This document shows, piece by piece, positions 50,818 through 60,235 of a stretch of DNA of 64,000 bases. Origin of the DNA: Tardiphaga sp051811025 (lineage in GTDB: Bacteria > Pseudomonadota > Alphaproteobacteria > Rhizobiales > Xanthobacteraceae); the NCBI RefSeq assembly GCF_051811025.1, contig NZ_JBPWQE010000001.1, positions 2,914,001 to 2,978,000 on the forward strand, read 5' to 3'. The position numbers and the translations under genes were made by a program. The number at the start of each line of letters is the position of its first letter. Positions within the stretch are counted from its first letter, which is position 1. Under the pieces are notes generated by a model. The model saw only the letters and a program-made list of their open reading frames with translations, was not told the DNA's origin and ran no database searches.

Positions 50818-51810
50818 TTACTCGGCTTCCGCCGTCAGACCCTTGGCCTGGGCGACCCAGCCATCGGCGCGAGCCGGAAGGCCGACTTCTTCGCCAATCT
50901 TGTGGGCGGTGTCGTGATCGAGTTCGGCCAGCTGCCAATAGTGGAAGATGCCAAGGTCGTTGAACTTCTTCTCGATCGCGCCGGACACGCCGGTGAGCTT
51001 CTTGAGATCGTCGGCAGTGCCGCGCGGACCGGCCAGACCCTGGAAGCCAGCTTCCGGAGCCGGAATGGCTTCAGCGATGGGCGCAGCCGATGCACCAACG
51101 TCGAAGCCCGAGTCGCCCTGGGCGCGCGAGATGCCGTCGATAACGGCGCGTGCGATCAGGTCGCAATACAGCGTCAGCGCACGGCCGGCGTCGTCGTTGC
51201 CCGGGACCACATAGGTGATGCCCTTCGGATCCGAATTGGTGTCGACGATCGCCGCCACCGGGATGCCCAGACGCTGAGCTTCCTGGATCGCGATGTCTTC
51301 CTTGTTGGTGTCGATCACGAAGATCAGGTCGGGCAGACCGCCCATGTCCTTGATGCCGCCCAGCGAGCGATCGAGCTTGTCGCGCTCGCGCTGCAGCGTC
51401 AGACGTTCCTTCTTGGTGTAGGCCGACGCGTCGCCGGAATTCAGCACTTCATCGAGGTGACGCAGGCGCTTGATCGAACCGGAGATGGTCTTCCAGTTGG
51501 TCAGGGTGCCACCGAGCCAGCGGGAATTGACGAAGTACATCGCCGAGCGCTTCGCAGCTTCGGCAACGACGTCCTGCGCCTGGCGCTTGGTGCCGACGAA
51601 CAGGATGCGGCCGCCCTTGGCGACGGTGTCGCTGACAGCCTTCAGCGCGTTGTGCAGCAACGGCACGGTCTGCGCGAGGTCGATGATGTGGATGTTGTTG
51701 CGTGCACCGAAGATGTAATTCGCCATCTTCGGATTCCAGCGATGCGACTGGTGGCCAAAGTGGACGCCAGCTTCGAGCAGTTGACGCATAGAAAATTCGG
51801 GTAGTGCCAT
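50818..51810 (-). CDS. rpsB: 30S ribosomal protein S2, extended form
   Basis: 330 residues against about 240 in E. coli. The S2 body is regular: LPEFSMRQLLEAGVHFGHQ, NPKMANYIFGARNNIHIIDL, NSRWLGGTLTNWKTI, DTNKEDIAIQEAQRLGIPVA. After about residue 235 comes an Ala/Pro-rich linker and a helical module DDLKKLTGVSGAIEKKFNDL, GIFHYWQLAELDHDTAHKIG that resembles the helix-hairpin-helix tail found in rhizobial S2. GGAG precedes ATG 51810. Confidence 0.97.
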   Translation of the reverse strand: MALPEFSMRQLLEAGVHFGHQSHRWNPKMANYIFGARNNIHIIDLAQTVPLLHNALKAVSDTVAKGGRILFVGTKRQAQDVVAEAAKRSAMYFVNSRWLGGTLTNWKTISGSIKRLRHLDEVLNSGDASAYTKKERLTLQRERDKLDRSLGGIKDMGGLPDLIFVIDTNKEDIAIQEAQRLGIPVAAIVDTNSDPKGITYVVPGNDDAGRALTLYCDLIARAVIDGISRAQGDSGFDVGASAAPIAEAIPAPEAGFQGLAGPRGTADDLKKLTGVSGAIEKKFNDLGIFHYWQLAELDHDTAHKIGEEVGLPARADGWVAQAKGLTAEAE

Positions 51811-52011
51811 AGTATCAATTCTCCGGTTGTTTCCTCCGGAAGCGTGTGAGCAAACGAGCGTTCGGGCAGAGGATTCTGCCGTGCAGCCTGGATGCCACCG
51901 GACGGCGATTAAGCCATGCTTCCGTGTGAGATGGGCCGGCTTATAGCCGGATTCCCGGGATAAGCAAGGAAATCCGGTGGCTTCGGCCGGTTTACCGCGC
52001 TGGTCGCCAGC

Positions 52012-55000
52012 TCAAAGCGTTTCGACCATTTCCACCCCGGAAACCGCCTTGATGGCGCCGGCGATCTGCGGAGAGACCTGAAAGCGGCCATCCAACTTGA
52101 ACTCGACCTCAGTTTGCAGATCCAGCCGCAGGATGAGCGAGACGTCGCCTCCGCCGGCGACATTGCTCGGCTGCGGCTGGAGGCGTTTTACCAGCGAATC
52201 CAGTGCCTTGGTGTCCTTCATGGTCACCCTGAGCCCCTTCTGGGTCTTGGCAGCGGCGACATCCAAAGGTTCGGCGTGAAGAACCCGGGCCCGAACGTCC
52301 TCGCCCTGGAGTTCGGCACCGAGTTGCAGCAGCACCGCGGTACCTGGTTCCAGCACGTCGCGGTATTGGGCAAGCCCTTCGGAGAACAGCACCGCCTCGA
52401 AATGCCCGGTCGGATCCGACAGGCCCATGATGCCCATCTTGTTGCCGGTCTTTGTGCGCCGCTCCATGCGGGATACGACGGTAGCCGCCACCCTGCCCGC
52501 CGTAGCGCCGGTTTTGACGGCGCGGCAGAACTCGGCCCAGCTCTGCACCCGCAGCCGCTTCAGTGCGGCGGCGTAATCGTCAAGCGGATGGCCAGACAGG
52601 AAGAAGCCGATCGCATCATACTCCTTGCGCAGCTTGTCGGCCGCCAGCCAGTTGTCGATCTGCGGCAGCATGATGGTCGGCGCATCGGCCGCGCCGCCAA
52701 ACATGTTTCCCTGACCGATAGTCGTATCCACGTGGGCGCTCTGGCAGGCGGCCAAAATAGCATCCGCGCCGCCATGCACGCGGGCACGATGTGGATCGAG
52801 CGTATCGAAGGCGCCGGCCGCAGCGAGCGTCTCGATGATGCGCTTGTTGACGGCGCGTGGGCTTACGCGCGACGCAAAATCGGCAAGCGACGTGAACAAA
52901 CCGTTCTTGTTGCGCTCGGCGACGATCTGCTCAACTGCGCCAGCGCCGACGCCTTTCAACGCCGCCAGCGCATAATAGATCGTATTGTCGCTGACTTCGA
53001 AGGTGACGCCTGAACGATTGATGTTCGGCGCCTCGACCTTGATACCGAGCCGCTGTGCTTCGGCGCGGAATTCCGACAGCTTGTCGGTGTTGCCCATGTC
53101 GAGCGTCATCGACGCCGCAATGAACTCCACCGGATAATGCGCCTTCATATAGGCGGTGTGATACGACACCAGCGCATAGGCAGCCGCGTGGCTCTTGTTG
53201 AAGCCATAGTCGGCGAATTTTGCCAGCAGATCGAAGATCGTATCGGCCTGCCCCTTCGGCACGCCGTTCTTGACGGAGCCTGCAACGAAGATCTCGCGCT
53301 GCTTTTCCATTTCGGCGCGGATCTTCTTGCCCATCGCGCGGCGCAGCAGGTCAGCGTCCCCCAGCGAATAGCCGGCCATGACCTGTGCGATCTGCATCAC
53401 CTGTTCCTGATAGATGATGACGCCGAAGGTTTCCTTCAGGATCGGCTCGATGATCGGATGCAGATATTCCGGCTCTTCATCGCCATGCTTGCGCGCGCAA
53501 TAGGTCGGGATGTTCGCCATCGGGCCCGGACGATACAACGCGACGAGCGCGATGATGTCCTCGAAACGGTCGGGGCGCATGTCCACAAGCGCGCGCCGCA
53601 TACCCTGGCTTTCCACCTGGAATACGCCGACCACTTCACCGCGCGCCAGCATTTCGTAGCTCTTGGGATCGGTAATCGGCGTCGTCGCAAGATTGACGTC
53701 AATATTGCGCTGCTTGAGCAGCTTCACGGCGACGTCGAGCACCGTCAACGTCTTGAGGCCGAGAAAGTCGAACTTCACGAGACCTGCTGGCTCAACCCAT
53801 TTCATGTTGAACTGGGTGACCGGCATGTCCGATTTCGGATCGCGATACATCGGCACGAGCTGCGACAGCGGCCGGTCGCCGATCACGATACCTGCTGCAT
53901 GGGTCGAAGCGTGGCGCGTCAGGCCCTCGAGACGCTGGGCGATATCGAAGGCTTTGGCGACGATCGGATCCTCGTCGCGGAGCGCCTGCAGCTTCGGCTC
54001 GCCTTCGATCGCCGCAGCCAAGGTCACAGGGGCCGCAGGATTTTGCGGCACCAGCTTGGTCAGCTTGTCGACCTGACCATAGGGCATCTGCAGCACACGG
54101 CCGACGTCGCGCAACACGCCGCGCGCCTGCAGCGTACCAAAGGTGATGATCTGCGCGACCTGATCGCGGCCGTAGCGCTGCTGCACATAGGAGATCACCT
54201 CACCGCGGCGATCCTGGCAGAAGTCGATGTCGAAGTCTGGCATCGAGACGCGTTCCGGATTGAGGAAGCGTTCGAACAGAAGGTTGAACTGCAGGGGATC
54301 GAGGTCGGTGATGGTCAAGACCCAGGCGACCAGCGAGCCGGCGCCCGAACCGCGGCCCGGTCCGACCGGAATGCCCTGCGCCTTCGCCCATTTGATGAAG
54401 TCGGACACGATCAGGAAGTAACCCGCATAGTTCATGCGGGAGATCACGTTGAGTTCGAAGTCGAGCCGCGCGTGGTATTCCTCTTCGCTCTTGCCCTGTG
54501 ACACGCCGTGGATGGCGAGACGTTTGCGCAGGCCCTCCTCGGCCTGACGGCGCAACTCGTCGGATTCCTCCTGGGCCGCGCCTTCGGCGTTACTGCCGGC
54601 ACCGACCGTGAAGCGCGGCAGGATCGGCTTGCGCGTCTTTGGCCGGAACGAGCAGCGCTCGGCGATTTCGACGGTCGACGCCAATGCCTCGGGAATATCG
54701 GCAAACAGAACCGCCATTTCGGCGCGGGTCTTGAAGCGATGATCGGTGGTGAGCTGCTCCCGGTCGGTTTCCGCAATGATCCTGCCACCGGCGATGCATA
54801 GCAGCGCATCATGGGCCTCATAATCGTCCGCGGCGGCAAAATACGGCTCGTTCGTTGCCACCAATGGCAGGCCCTTGGCGTAAGCAAGATCGATCAGCCC
54901 CGCTTCGGCGCGGCGCTCCTTCTCGGCGCCATGACGCTGCAGTTCGATATAGAGCCGATCGCCGAACAGCGACGCGAGCCGGTCGCAACGCAAAGCGGCA

Positions 55001-55494
55001 AGCGCGGATTGATCGGCCAATAGTGCCTGATTGATCGGACCGTCCGGACCGCCGCTCAACGCGATCAGATCTTCGGTTTCCTCCAGCAGCCATTCCAGCT
55101 TGATGTGGGGCGCGTGGTTGACCGGAGTTTCCAGAAACGCCCGCGAGTTGAGTTTCATCAGGCTCTGATAGCCGCGCTCCTTGGCAGCCAGCAGCACGAT
55201 GCGCGGCATCACGGCGTTCAGCGCGTTACGGGCGTTGGGATCCTGGTCACCGAAATCGATCGCGACCTCGCAGCCGGTGATCGGTTGGATGCCGTAGCCC
55301 ACCAGCTTTTCGGAGAATTCCAGCGCGCCGAACATGTTGTCGCTGTCGGTCAGCGCCAGCGCCGGCTGATGGTCGGCCTTCGCCAGTTCCGCCAGCTTCT
55401 GGATCTTGATCGAGCCCTTCAGCAGCGAATAGGCCGAATGCACGTGCAGATGGACAAATCCGGCATTCGACGCGGCGGCGGGCTTCTGACTCAT
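52012..55494 (-). CDS. dnaE: DNA polymerase III alpha subunit
   Basis: Replicative polymerase. 1160 residues. N-terminal PHP domain (FVHLHVHSAYSLLKGS), the polymerase core with the catalytic acidic pair in RVSMPDFDIDFCQDRRGEV, GPGRGSGAGSLVAWVL, FGVIIYQEQVMQIAQ, helix-hairpin-helix LKGVGAGAVEQIV, an OB fold (VAATVVSRMERRTKTGNKMG) and the C-terminal tail. Length and order mark the housekeeping DnaE1, not the shorter SOS DnaE2/ImuC. No good ribosome site before ATG 55494; 262 bases of non-coding DNA separate it from the SOS peptide. Confidence 0.97.
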   Translation of the reverse strand: MSQKPAAASNAGFVHLHVHSAYSLLKGSIKIQKLAELAKADHQPALALTDSDNMFGALEFSEKLVGYGIQPITGCEVAIDFGDQDPNARNALNAVMPRIVLLAAKERGYQSLMKLNSRAFLETPVNHAPHIKLEWLLEETEDLIALSGGPDGPINQALLADQSALAALRCDRLASLFGDRLYIELQRHGAEKERRAEAGLIDLAYAKGLPLVATNEPYFAAADDYEAHDALLCIAGGRIIAETDREQLTTDHRFKTRAEMAVLFADIPEALASTVEIAERCSFRPKTRKPILPRFTVGAGSNAEGAAQEESDELRRQAEEGLRKRLAIHGVSQGKSEEEYHARLDFELNVISRMNYAGYFLIVSDFIKWAKAQGIPVGPGRGSGAGSLVAWVLTITDLDPLQFNLLFERFLNPERVSMPDFDIDFCQDRRGEVISYVQQRYGRDQVAQIITFGTLQARGVLRDVGRVLQMPYGQVDKLTKLVPQNPAAPVTLAAAIEGEPKLQALRDEDPIVAKAFDIAQRLEGLTRHASTHAAGIVIGDRPLSQLVPMYRDPKSDMPVTQFNMKWVEPAGLVKFDFLGLKTLTVLDVAVKLLKQRNIDVNLATTPITDPKSYEMLARGEVVGVFQVESQGMRRALVDMRPDRFEDIIALVALYRPGPMANIPTYCARKHGDEEPEYLHPIIEPILKETFGVIIYQEQVMQIAQVMAGYSLGDADLLRRAMGKKIRAEMEKQREIFVAGSVKNGVPKGQADTIFDLLAKFADYGFNKSHAAAYALVSYHTAYMKAHYPVEFIAASMTLDMGNTDKLSEFRAEAQRLGIKVEAPNINRSGVTFEVSDNTIYYALAALKGVGAGAVEQIVAERNKNGLFTSLADFASRVSPRAVNKRIIETLAAAGAFDTLDPHRARVHGGADAILAACQSAHVDTTIGQGNMFGGAADAPTIMLPQIDNWLAADKLRKEYDAIGFFLSGHPLDDYAAALKRLRVQSWAEFCRAVKTGATAGRVAATVVSRMERRTKTGNKMGIMGLSDPTGHFEAVLFSEGLAQYRDVLEPGTAVLLQLGAELQGEDVRARVLHAEPLDVAAAKTQKGLRVTMKDTKALDSLVKRLQPQPSNVAGGGDVSLILRLDLQTEVEFKLDGRFQVSPQIAGAIKAVSGVEMVETL

Positions 55495-55756
55495 GGCGTG
55501 GGGCGTTCCGGACTTTGCAGCGCCCGATCTGGGCAGTCATCGACACTGGGGATCGCGGCAGCCTGTTCAGGCCGACTCGCTGCCCCATCGTGATGCCTGC
55601 CCCCGGCCAAGTCCATGTGAAACCCGCTCGGGTCCAGAAGCGTCCCCGCATTCCCTAGGGAATGCCTGGTATTCCCCGGGAGCGTTCCCGTATCCACCGG
55701 CGAGTGCTTCCCCGGTGTTGCGGCGCCGGCTTTGCAGCCGACCTCCGGGAGCAGGA

Positions 55757-55855
55757 TCAGAGCTGGGGGATCAGTTGCGCCCAGACCGCAATCATGCCCA
55801 CGAACAGAACGATCGATGCCAGTGCAGCGGCTTCTTCAACAAAGGTCTTCAACAT
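55757..55855 (-). CDS. SOS-controlled 32-aa membrane peptide (candidate)
   Basis: ATG 55853-55855 with a perfect GGAGG five bases upstream opens 32 codons ending TGA. The peptide starts MLKTFVEEAAALASIVLFVG and continues MIAVWAQLIPQL: a short charged head and one membrane helix of about 20 residues. Just upstream are two head-to-head LexA boxes (55877-55909). Size, single helix and SOS control recall SidA of Caulobacter (29 aa, blocks division via FtsW/FtsN) and TisB of E. coli (29 aa, membrane toxin); no sequence likeness to either is claimed. Could also be a chance ORF, but the strong ribosome site argues against it. Confidence 0.65.
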   Translation of the reverse strand: MLKTFVEEAAALASIVLFVGMIAVWAQLIPQL

Positions 55856-55876
55856 GGTGGCCTCCGTGACTCTCTG

Positions 55877-55909
55877 GAACATATGAAGAACATTGTTCTC
55901 ATTCTGTTC
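55877..55909. promoter_or_regulatory. Symmetric pair of LexA boxes
   Basis: GAAC-ATATGAA-GAAC (55877-55891) and GTTC-TCATTCT-GTTC (55895-55909) are two alphaproteobacterial SOS boxes facing each other, three bases apart, so the 33-base block is one large palindrome flanked by GG/CC. It lies 21 bases before the peptide start on the minus strand. The remaining gap up to 56190 holds a small hairpin (GACCGGC / GCCGGTC near 56133-56151) in the DUF3551 leader and no gene I can support. Confidence 0.8.
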
Positions 55910-56190
55910 CTGGAGTCAAGCAGCCGATCCGGGCGCGTCACGCCTCATATTCCGAATGGTTAAGACGGCGAACCGGCACGCTTCGCGCCCCGCCAGCCAA
56001 CTCCCTCCCTCCCCGGGATCACCTGCGCCGTATTGCGTCGCATATGCCGAACAAGCCCTGTTACGGCATGTTTCCGACGCCGGATGCGAAGCGGAATGCG
56101 GCTTTGTGAGTTGACGAATACCTCTCGGACCGGCTTTGTGCCGGTCAGAGATCACATGCAGCCGGCCATCTGAGTCGGCAGGAGAATTCG

Positions 56191-56490
56191 ATGCGCGCAG
56201 CCCTGCTTGCTTTGGTCGCCCTCGGCGCCCTTTCGGCCCTCACTGTCACGCCCGCCACAGCACAGCGCACCGACCCCGGCCCATTCTCCTTCTACACCCC
56301 GAGCGGCTATCCGTTCTGCATGCGCTCGCTCTATGGCGACGACGATTGCAGCTACAACACCTATGCCCAGTGCGCAGCAACGGCATCGGGCATCGGCCTG
56401 ACCTGCTTCGCCAATCCGGCGCTGGCCTATGCGCAGACCTACGCGCCGCAGCAGCCGCGCGTGAAGCGCAAGCGTAAGAGCAGCTACTGA
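56191..56490 (+). CDS. DUF3551 exported small protein
   Basis: 99 residues: signal peptide (MRAALLALVALGALSALTVT, cleavage near ATAQ), then YPFCMRSLYGDDDCSYNTYA and QCAATASGIGLTCFANP with four Cys in the DUF3551 spacing, then a basic tail (RVKRKRKSSY). DUF3551 proteins are abundant in Bradyrhizobium and unstudied; two disulfides in the periplasm are likely. GGAG lies seven bases before the ATG. Convergent with lolD. Confidence 0.85.
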   Translation: MRAALLALVALGALSALTVTPATAQRTDPGPFSFYTPSGYPFCMRSLYGDDDCSYNTYAQCAATASGIGLTCFANPALAYAQTYAPQQPRVKRKRKSSY

Positions 56491-56546
56491 GCGACGGCGC
56501 CGTTCGCGGCGCCTCGCCTATGTCTTGAATGAGATAGGTGGCGGGG

Positions 56547-57254
56547 TCAGTCGAGTTCGACGACCTTGCCGTTTTCCAGCGACACCCGCCGATCCATGCG
56601 GCCGGCCAGTTCCATGTTGTGGGTCGCGATCAACATCGCCACCTTGGTCGCCTTCACCAGCTGCATTAGCGCCTTGAAGACGTGATCCGCGGTATGCGGA
56701 TCGAGATTTCCCGTCGGTTCGTCGGCAAACAGCACGCGCGGTGCATTGGCCACCGCGCGGGCAATCGCAACACGCTGCTGCTCGCCGCCCGACAGCTCCG
56801 CAGGGCGATGTGTGATGCGTTCGGCCAGACCCAGATAGGCCAGGATTTCCTTGGCGCGGGCAACCGTCTCGGAGCGCTTCAAGCCGCGGATCATCTGCGG
56901 CAGCATGACGTTTTCCAGTGCGGTGAATTCCGGCAGCAGCCGATGTGACTGGTAGACGAAACCGATATCGGTGCGGCGGATCTGGGTGCGCTCGGTGTCC
57001 GACAGGCCCGAGGTCGCGGTGCCGCCGACATAGACCTCGCCATCATCCGGGCTCTCGAGCAGGCCGGCAATATGCAGCAGCGTCGACTTGCCCGAGCCGG
57101 ACGGCGCCACCAGCGCGACCGACTGCCCCGCCCACAATGCCAGCTTGGCATTGTCGAGAATGGTCAGAACGCTTTCGCCCTGGGTGTATTGCCGCTTGAT
57201 GTCGTGGAGATAGACCACCGGTACATCATCTGCCCCTTGCGCCATATCAGTCAC
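56547..57254 (-). CDS. lolD: Lipoprotein-releasing ABC transporter ATPase LolD
   Basis: Drives release of lipoproteins from the inner membrane to LolA. 235 residues. Walker A VALVAPSGSGKSTLLHI, Q-loop FVYQSHRLLPEFTALEN, signature LSGGEQQRVAIARA, Walker B VLFADEPTGNLD. The frame starts at GTG 57254; ATG 57245 (MAQGADD) three codons later is equally possible. Directly follows the permease gene, stop and start being adjacent, so coupled. Confidence 0.95.
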   Translation of the reverse strand: MTDMAQGADDVPVVYLHDIKRQYTQGESVLTILDNAKLALWAGQSVALVAPSGSGKSTLLHIAGLLESPDDGEVYVGGTATSGLSDTERTQIRRTDIGFVYQSHRLLPEFTALENVMLPQMIRGLKRSETVARAKEILAYLGLAERITHRPAELSGGEQQRVAIARAVANAPRVLFADEPTGNLDPHTADHVFKALMQLVKATKVAMLIATHNMELAGRMDRRVSLENGKVVELD

Positions 57255-58535
57255 TCACTCGTATCTTAGCGCATCGACGGGATCGAGGCGCGCGGCGCGC
57301 CACGACGGGTAGAGGGTCGCCAGGAACGACAGCGTCAGCGCCATGATGACCACCGCGCTGGTTTCGCCGATGTCGACCTCGGCCGGCAGCTTGGACAGGA
57401 AATACAGTTCCGGCGAGAACAGCTCCGTGGATGTCATCCACGAGATGAATTGCCGGATCGACTCGATGTTCATGCAGACCAGAAGGCCGACGACGAAGCC
57501 GACCAAAGTGCCGACCACGCCGATCGCAGCGCCCGTGATCAGGAACACCCGCATGATCGAGCCTTGAGAGGCACCCATGGTGCGCAGGATCGCGATGTCG
57601 CTGCCCTTGTCCTTCACCAGCATGATCAGGCCGGAGACGATGTTCAGCGCCGCCACCAGCACGATCAGCGTCAGGATCAGGAACATGACGTTGCGCTCGA
57701 CCTGCAGCGCATTGAAGAAGGTCGAGTTGCGCTGCCGCCAATCGACGATGAAGATCGGCCGCCCGGCCGCCTCGGTCACGAGCTTGCGATACTCGTCGAT
57801 CCTGTCGGGATTGTTGGTGTAGACCTCGATCGAGGTCACGTCAGAGGGACGATTGAAGTATGTCTGCGCCTCGGCCAATGGCATGAACACGAAGGTCGAG
57901 TCATATTCCGACATGCCGATCTCGAAGACGGCAGCAACCTTGTAGGGCTTGATGCGCGGTGTCGTGCCCATCGGGGTCACCGCCCCCTTCGGCGAGATCA
58001 GCGTGATCATGTCGCCGGCATGGATCGAGAGTTGATCTGCCAGCCGCCGACCGATCGCCACACCCTGCCCGTCATCGAAGCCTTCGAGCGTGCCCTGCTT
58101 GATGTTCTTGGCGATCGACGTGAGGTTATTGAGATCGCCAGAGCGGATACCGCGGATAAAGATGCCGGCAGCACCGAACGCGGATGATCCTAGCCCCTGG
58201 CCATCCACGACCGGCGCGGCGAGACGAATGCCATTCACGCCGCTGATGCGGTCGGCGACATCCTTCCAGTCGGTCAGAGGACTTTCCAGCGGCTGCACGA
58301 GCAGATGTCCGTTAAGACCCAGGATCTTGTCGAGCAGCTCCTTACGGAAGCCGTTCATCACGGCCATCACGATGATCAGCGTGGCGACGCCGAGCATGAT
58401 GCCGAGGAACGAGAAGCCGGCAATGACGGAGATGAATCCCTCTTTACGGCGTGCGCGGAGATAGCGTCCGGACAGCAGCCATTCGAAGGCGGCGAAGGGT
58501 GGGGTTCGAACTGGCTCGCTCATGGCATCATCCAT
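57255..58535 (-). CDS. Lipoprotein-releasing permease LolC/LolE type (LolF-like)
   Basis: 426 residues with four membrane segments: one near residue 35-60 (FSFLGIMLGVATLIIVMAVM) and three in the C-terminal third (FLILTLIVLVAALNIVSGLI etc.), with a large periplasmic MacB-like domain between. The hook/core pattern GFRKELLDKILGLNGHLLV is typical. Only one such gene is present with lolD, whereas gammaproteobacteria have lolC and lolE; a homodimeric LolF arrangement is probable (inference). GGGAG before ATG 58535; an internal ATG 12 bases later is possible. Confidence 0.93.
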   Translation of the reverse strand: MDDAMSEPVRTPPFAAFEWLLSGRYLRARRKEGFISVIAGFSFLGIMLGVATLIIVMAVMNGFRKELLDKILGLNGHLLVQPLESPLTDWKDVADRISGVNGIRLAAPVVDGQGLGSSAFGAAGIFIRGIRSGDLNNLTSIAKNIKQGTLEGFDDGQGVAIGRRLADQLSIHAGDMITLISPKGAVTPMGTTPRIKPYKVAAVFEIGMSEYDSTFVFMPLAEAQTYFNRPSDVTSIEVYTNNPDRIDEYRKLVTEAAGRPIFIVDWRQRNSTFFNALQVERNVMFLILTLIVLVAALNIVSGLIMLVKDKGSDIAILRTMGASQGSIMRVFLITGAAIGVVGTLVGFVVGLLVCMNIESIRQFISWMTSTELFSPELYFLSKLPAEVDIGETSAVVIMALTLSFLATLYPSWRAARLDPVDALRYE

Positions 58536-58611
58536 CGCCCGACTCCCATACGAATCGGGCTTATTCTAGCCGCATCGTGAGTGATGCGGCGACCACACAG
58601 TGGATAAGTCG

Positions 58612-59931
58612 TCAGGACGTCAGCTTTGCGACGACCTCGGCGGCACTGATATTCTCACGCGAACCGTCATCGCGCCGCTTCAGCTCGACCTTGCCTTCGG
58701 CCAGCCCCTTCGGGCCAACGAGGATCTGCCAGGGCACACCGATCAGGTCGGCAGTCGCAAACTTGCCGCCGGCGCGCTGGTCGGTGTCATCATAGAGCAC
58801 ATCGACGCCCTTGGCCGAGAGCTCCTTGTAGAGCGCCTCGCAGGCCGCATCCGTATCGGCCGCCCCCTGCTTCAGGTTGAGGATGGCGGCACGGAATGGC
58901 GCCACTTCCTCGGGCCACTTGATGCCATTCTCGTCGTGGCAGGCCTCGATGATCGCGCCCAGGAGACGCGACACGCCGACGCCATAGGAGCCGCCATGGA
59001 TCGGCGTCTCCGCCCCATCGGCGCCGGCGACGGTCGCCTTCATCGCGTCGGAATATTTGGTGCCGAAGTAGAAGATCTGGCCGACTTCGATACCGCGGGT
59101 GTTGAGCCGCCGCTCGGCCGGCACTTCGCTTTCGAACCGCGCAGCGTCGTGGACGTCTTCGGTCGCCGCATAGATCGAGGTCCACTGATTGATGATGCCC
59201 GTGAGATCACCGCTATAATCGACATCGGCCGGCGGAATCGGCAGATCGAGCACGTTCTTGTCGCAGAACACGCCAGACTCGCCGGTCTCGGCGAGCACGA
59301 TGAATTCGTGGGAGTGATCGCCGCCGATCGGGCCGGTCTCGGCGCGCATCGGGATCGCCTTCAGGCCCATGCGGGCAAAGGTGCGCAGATAGGCGACGAA
59401 CATCTGATTGTAGGAATGTTTCGCCGCGGCTTCGTCGATGTCGAACGAATAGCCATCCTTCATCAGGAATTCGCGGCCGCGCATCACGCCGAAACGTGGA
59501 CGCTGCTCGTCGCGGAATTTCCACTGGATGTGATACAGGTTCAGCGGCAGGCTCTTGTAGGACTTCACATAGCCGCGGAAGATCTCGGTGATCATTTCCT
59601 CGTTGGTCGGCCCGTAGAGAAGCTCCCGCTTGTGGCGGTCCACGATGCGCAGCATCTCCGGACCATAGGCGTCGTAGCGCCCACTTTCGCGCCAGAGATC
59701 GGCCAGCTGTAGCGTCGGCATCAGGAGCTCGATGGCGCCTGCCCGGTTCTGCTCCTCGCGGACGATCTGCTCGATCTTCTTCAACACCCGCAGGCCCAGC
59801 GGCAGCCAGGCATAGATGCCAGCGGCCTCCTGTCGGATCATGCCTGCGCGCAGCATCAGACGGTGCGAGACGATCTCCGCTTCCTTCGGCGTTTCCTTGA
59901 GAATGGGCAGAAAATAGCGCGACAATCGCAT
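58612..59931 (-). CDS. proS: Prolyl-tRNA synthetase, short form
   Basis: Charges tRNA-Pro. 439 residues from ATG 59931 (MRLSRYFLPILKETPKEAEI). Class-II motifs are intact: motif 1 GLRVLKKIEQIVREEQNRAG, motif 2 FRDEQRPRFGVMRGREFLMK, motif 3 in SYGVGVSRLLGAII. The insertion (editing) domain of the 570-residue E. coli enzyme is absent, as usual in alphaproteobacteria. The frame is open 38 codons further upstream but without conservation. Downstream neighbour is the lol pair. Confidence 0.96.
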   Translation of the reverse strand: MRLSRYFLPILKETPKEAEIVSHRLMLRAGMIRQEAAGIYAWLPLGLRVLKKIEQIVREEQNRAGAIELLMPTLQLADLWRESGRYDAYGPEMLRIVDRHKRELLYGPTNEEMITEIFRGYVKSYKSLPLNLYHIQWKFRDEQRPRFGVMRGREFLMKDGYSFDIDEAAAKHSYNQMFVAYLRTFARMGLKAIPMRAETGPIGGDHSHEFIVLAETGESGVFCDKNVLDLPIPPADVDYSGDLTGIINQWTSIYAATEDVHDAARFESEVPAERRLNTRGIEVGQIFYFGTKYSDAMKATVAGADGAETPIHGGSYGVGVSRLLGAIIEACHDENGIKWPEEVAPFRAAILNLKQGAADTDAACEALYKELSAKGVDVLYDDTDQRAGGKFATADLIGVPWQILVGPKGLAEGKVELKRRDDGSRENISAAEVVAKLTS

Positions 59932-60200
59932 GGTTAGGCCTGGGAATCGGAGGGACACGGGAGAACGCGAGTGAAACCGGATCGGCCGCCAAAATACAAG
60001 GGCAACCGGTCGGCCGCCGGATACTCCGCGACTTGAAGCCGGCAATCAGGGCTTAATTCCGTTCGCCTGGCGAATTGCTTCCCAGACTGTCGAATGCCGC
60101 CATTTCCAATCTCGGCCAGAGCGACCCCAGCGTGACCGGACATAGCGTAAAAGGCCGCGATTCTACCCTTGGCCTAAATTTTGAACACACATTGCCGAAA

Positions 60201-60229
60201 TTGGTGACAAACAAAAAAAGTTGAGCTAC
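60201..60229 (+). promoter_or_regulatory. Possible promoter of the small RNA
   Basis: TTGGTG, 17 bases, AGCTAC: a weak sigma-70-type pair in an otherwise A-rich stretch (ACAAACAAAAAAAG) immediately before the predicted RNA. The -10 is poor and the exact start is uncertain. Confidence 0.4.
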
Positions 60230-60235
60230 GACTCA

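Noticed and set aside
53137..54501. 454-codon open frame antisense to dnaE
   Set aside because: DnaE is complete and conserved here; the antisense frame is Arg/His-rich shadow.
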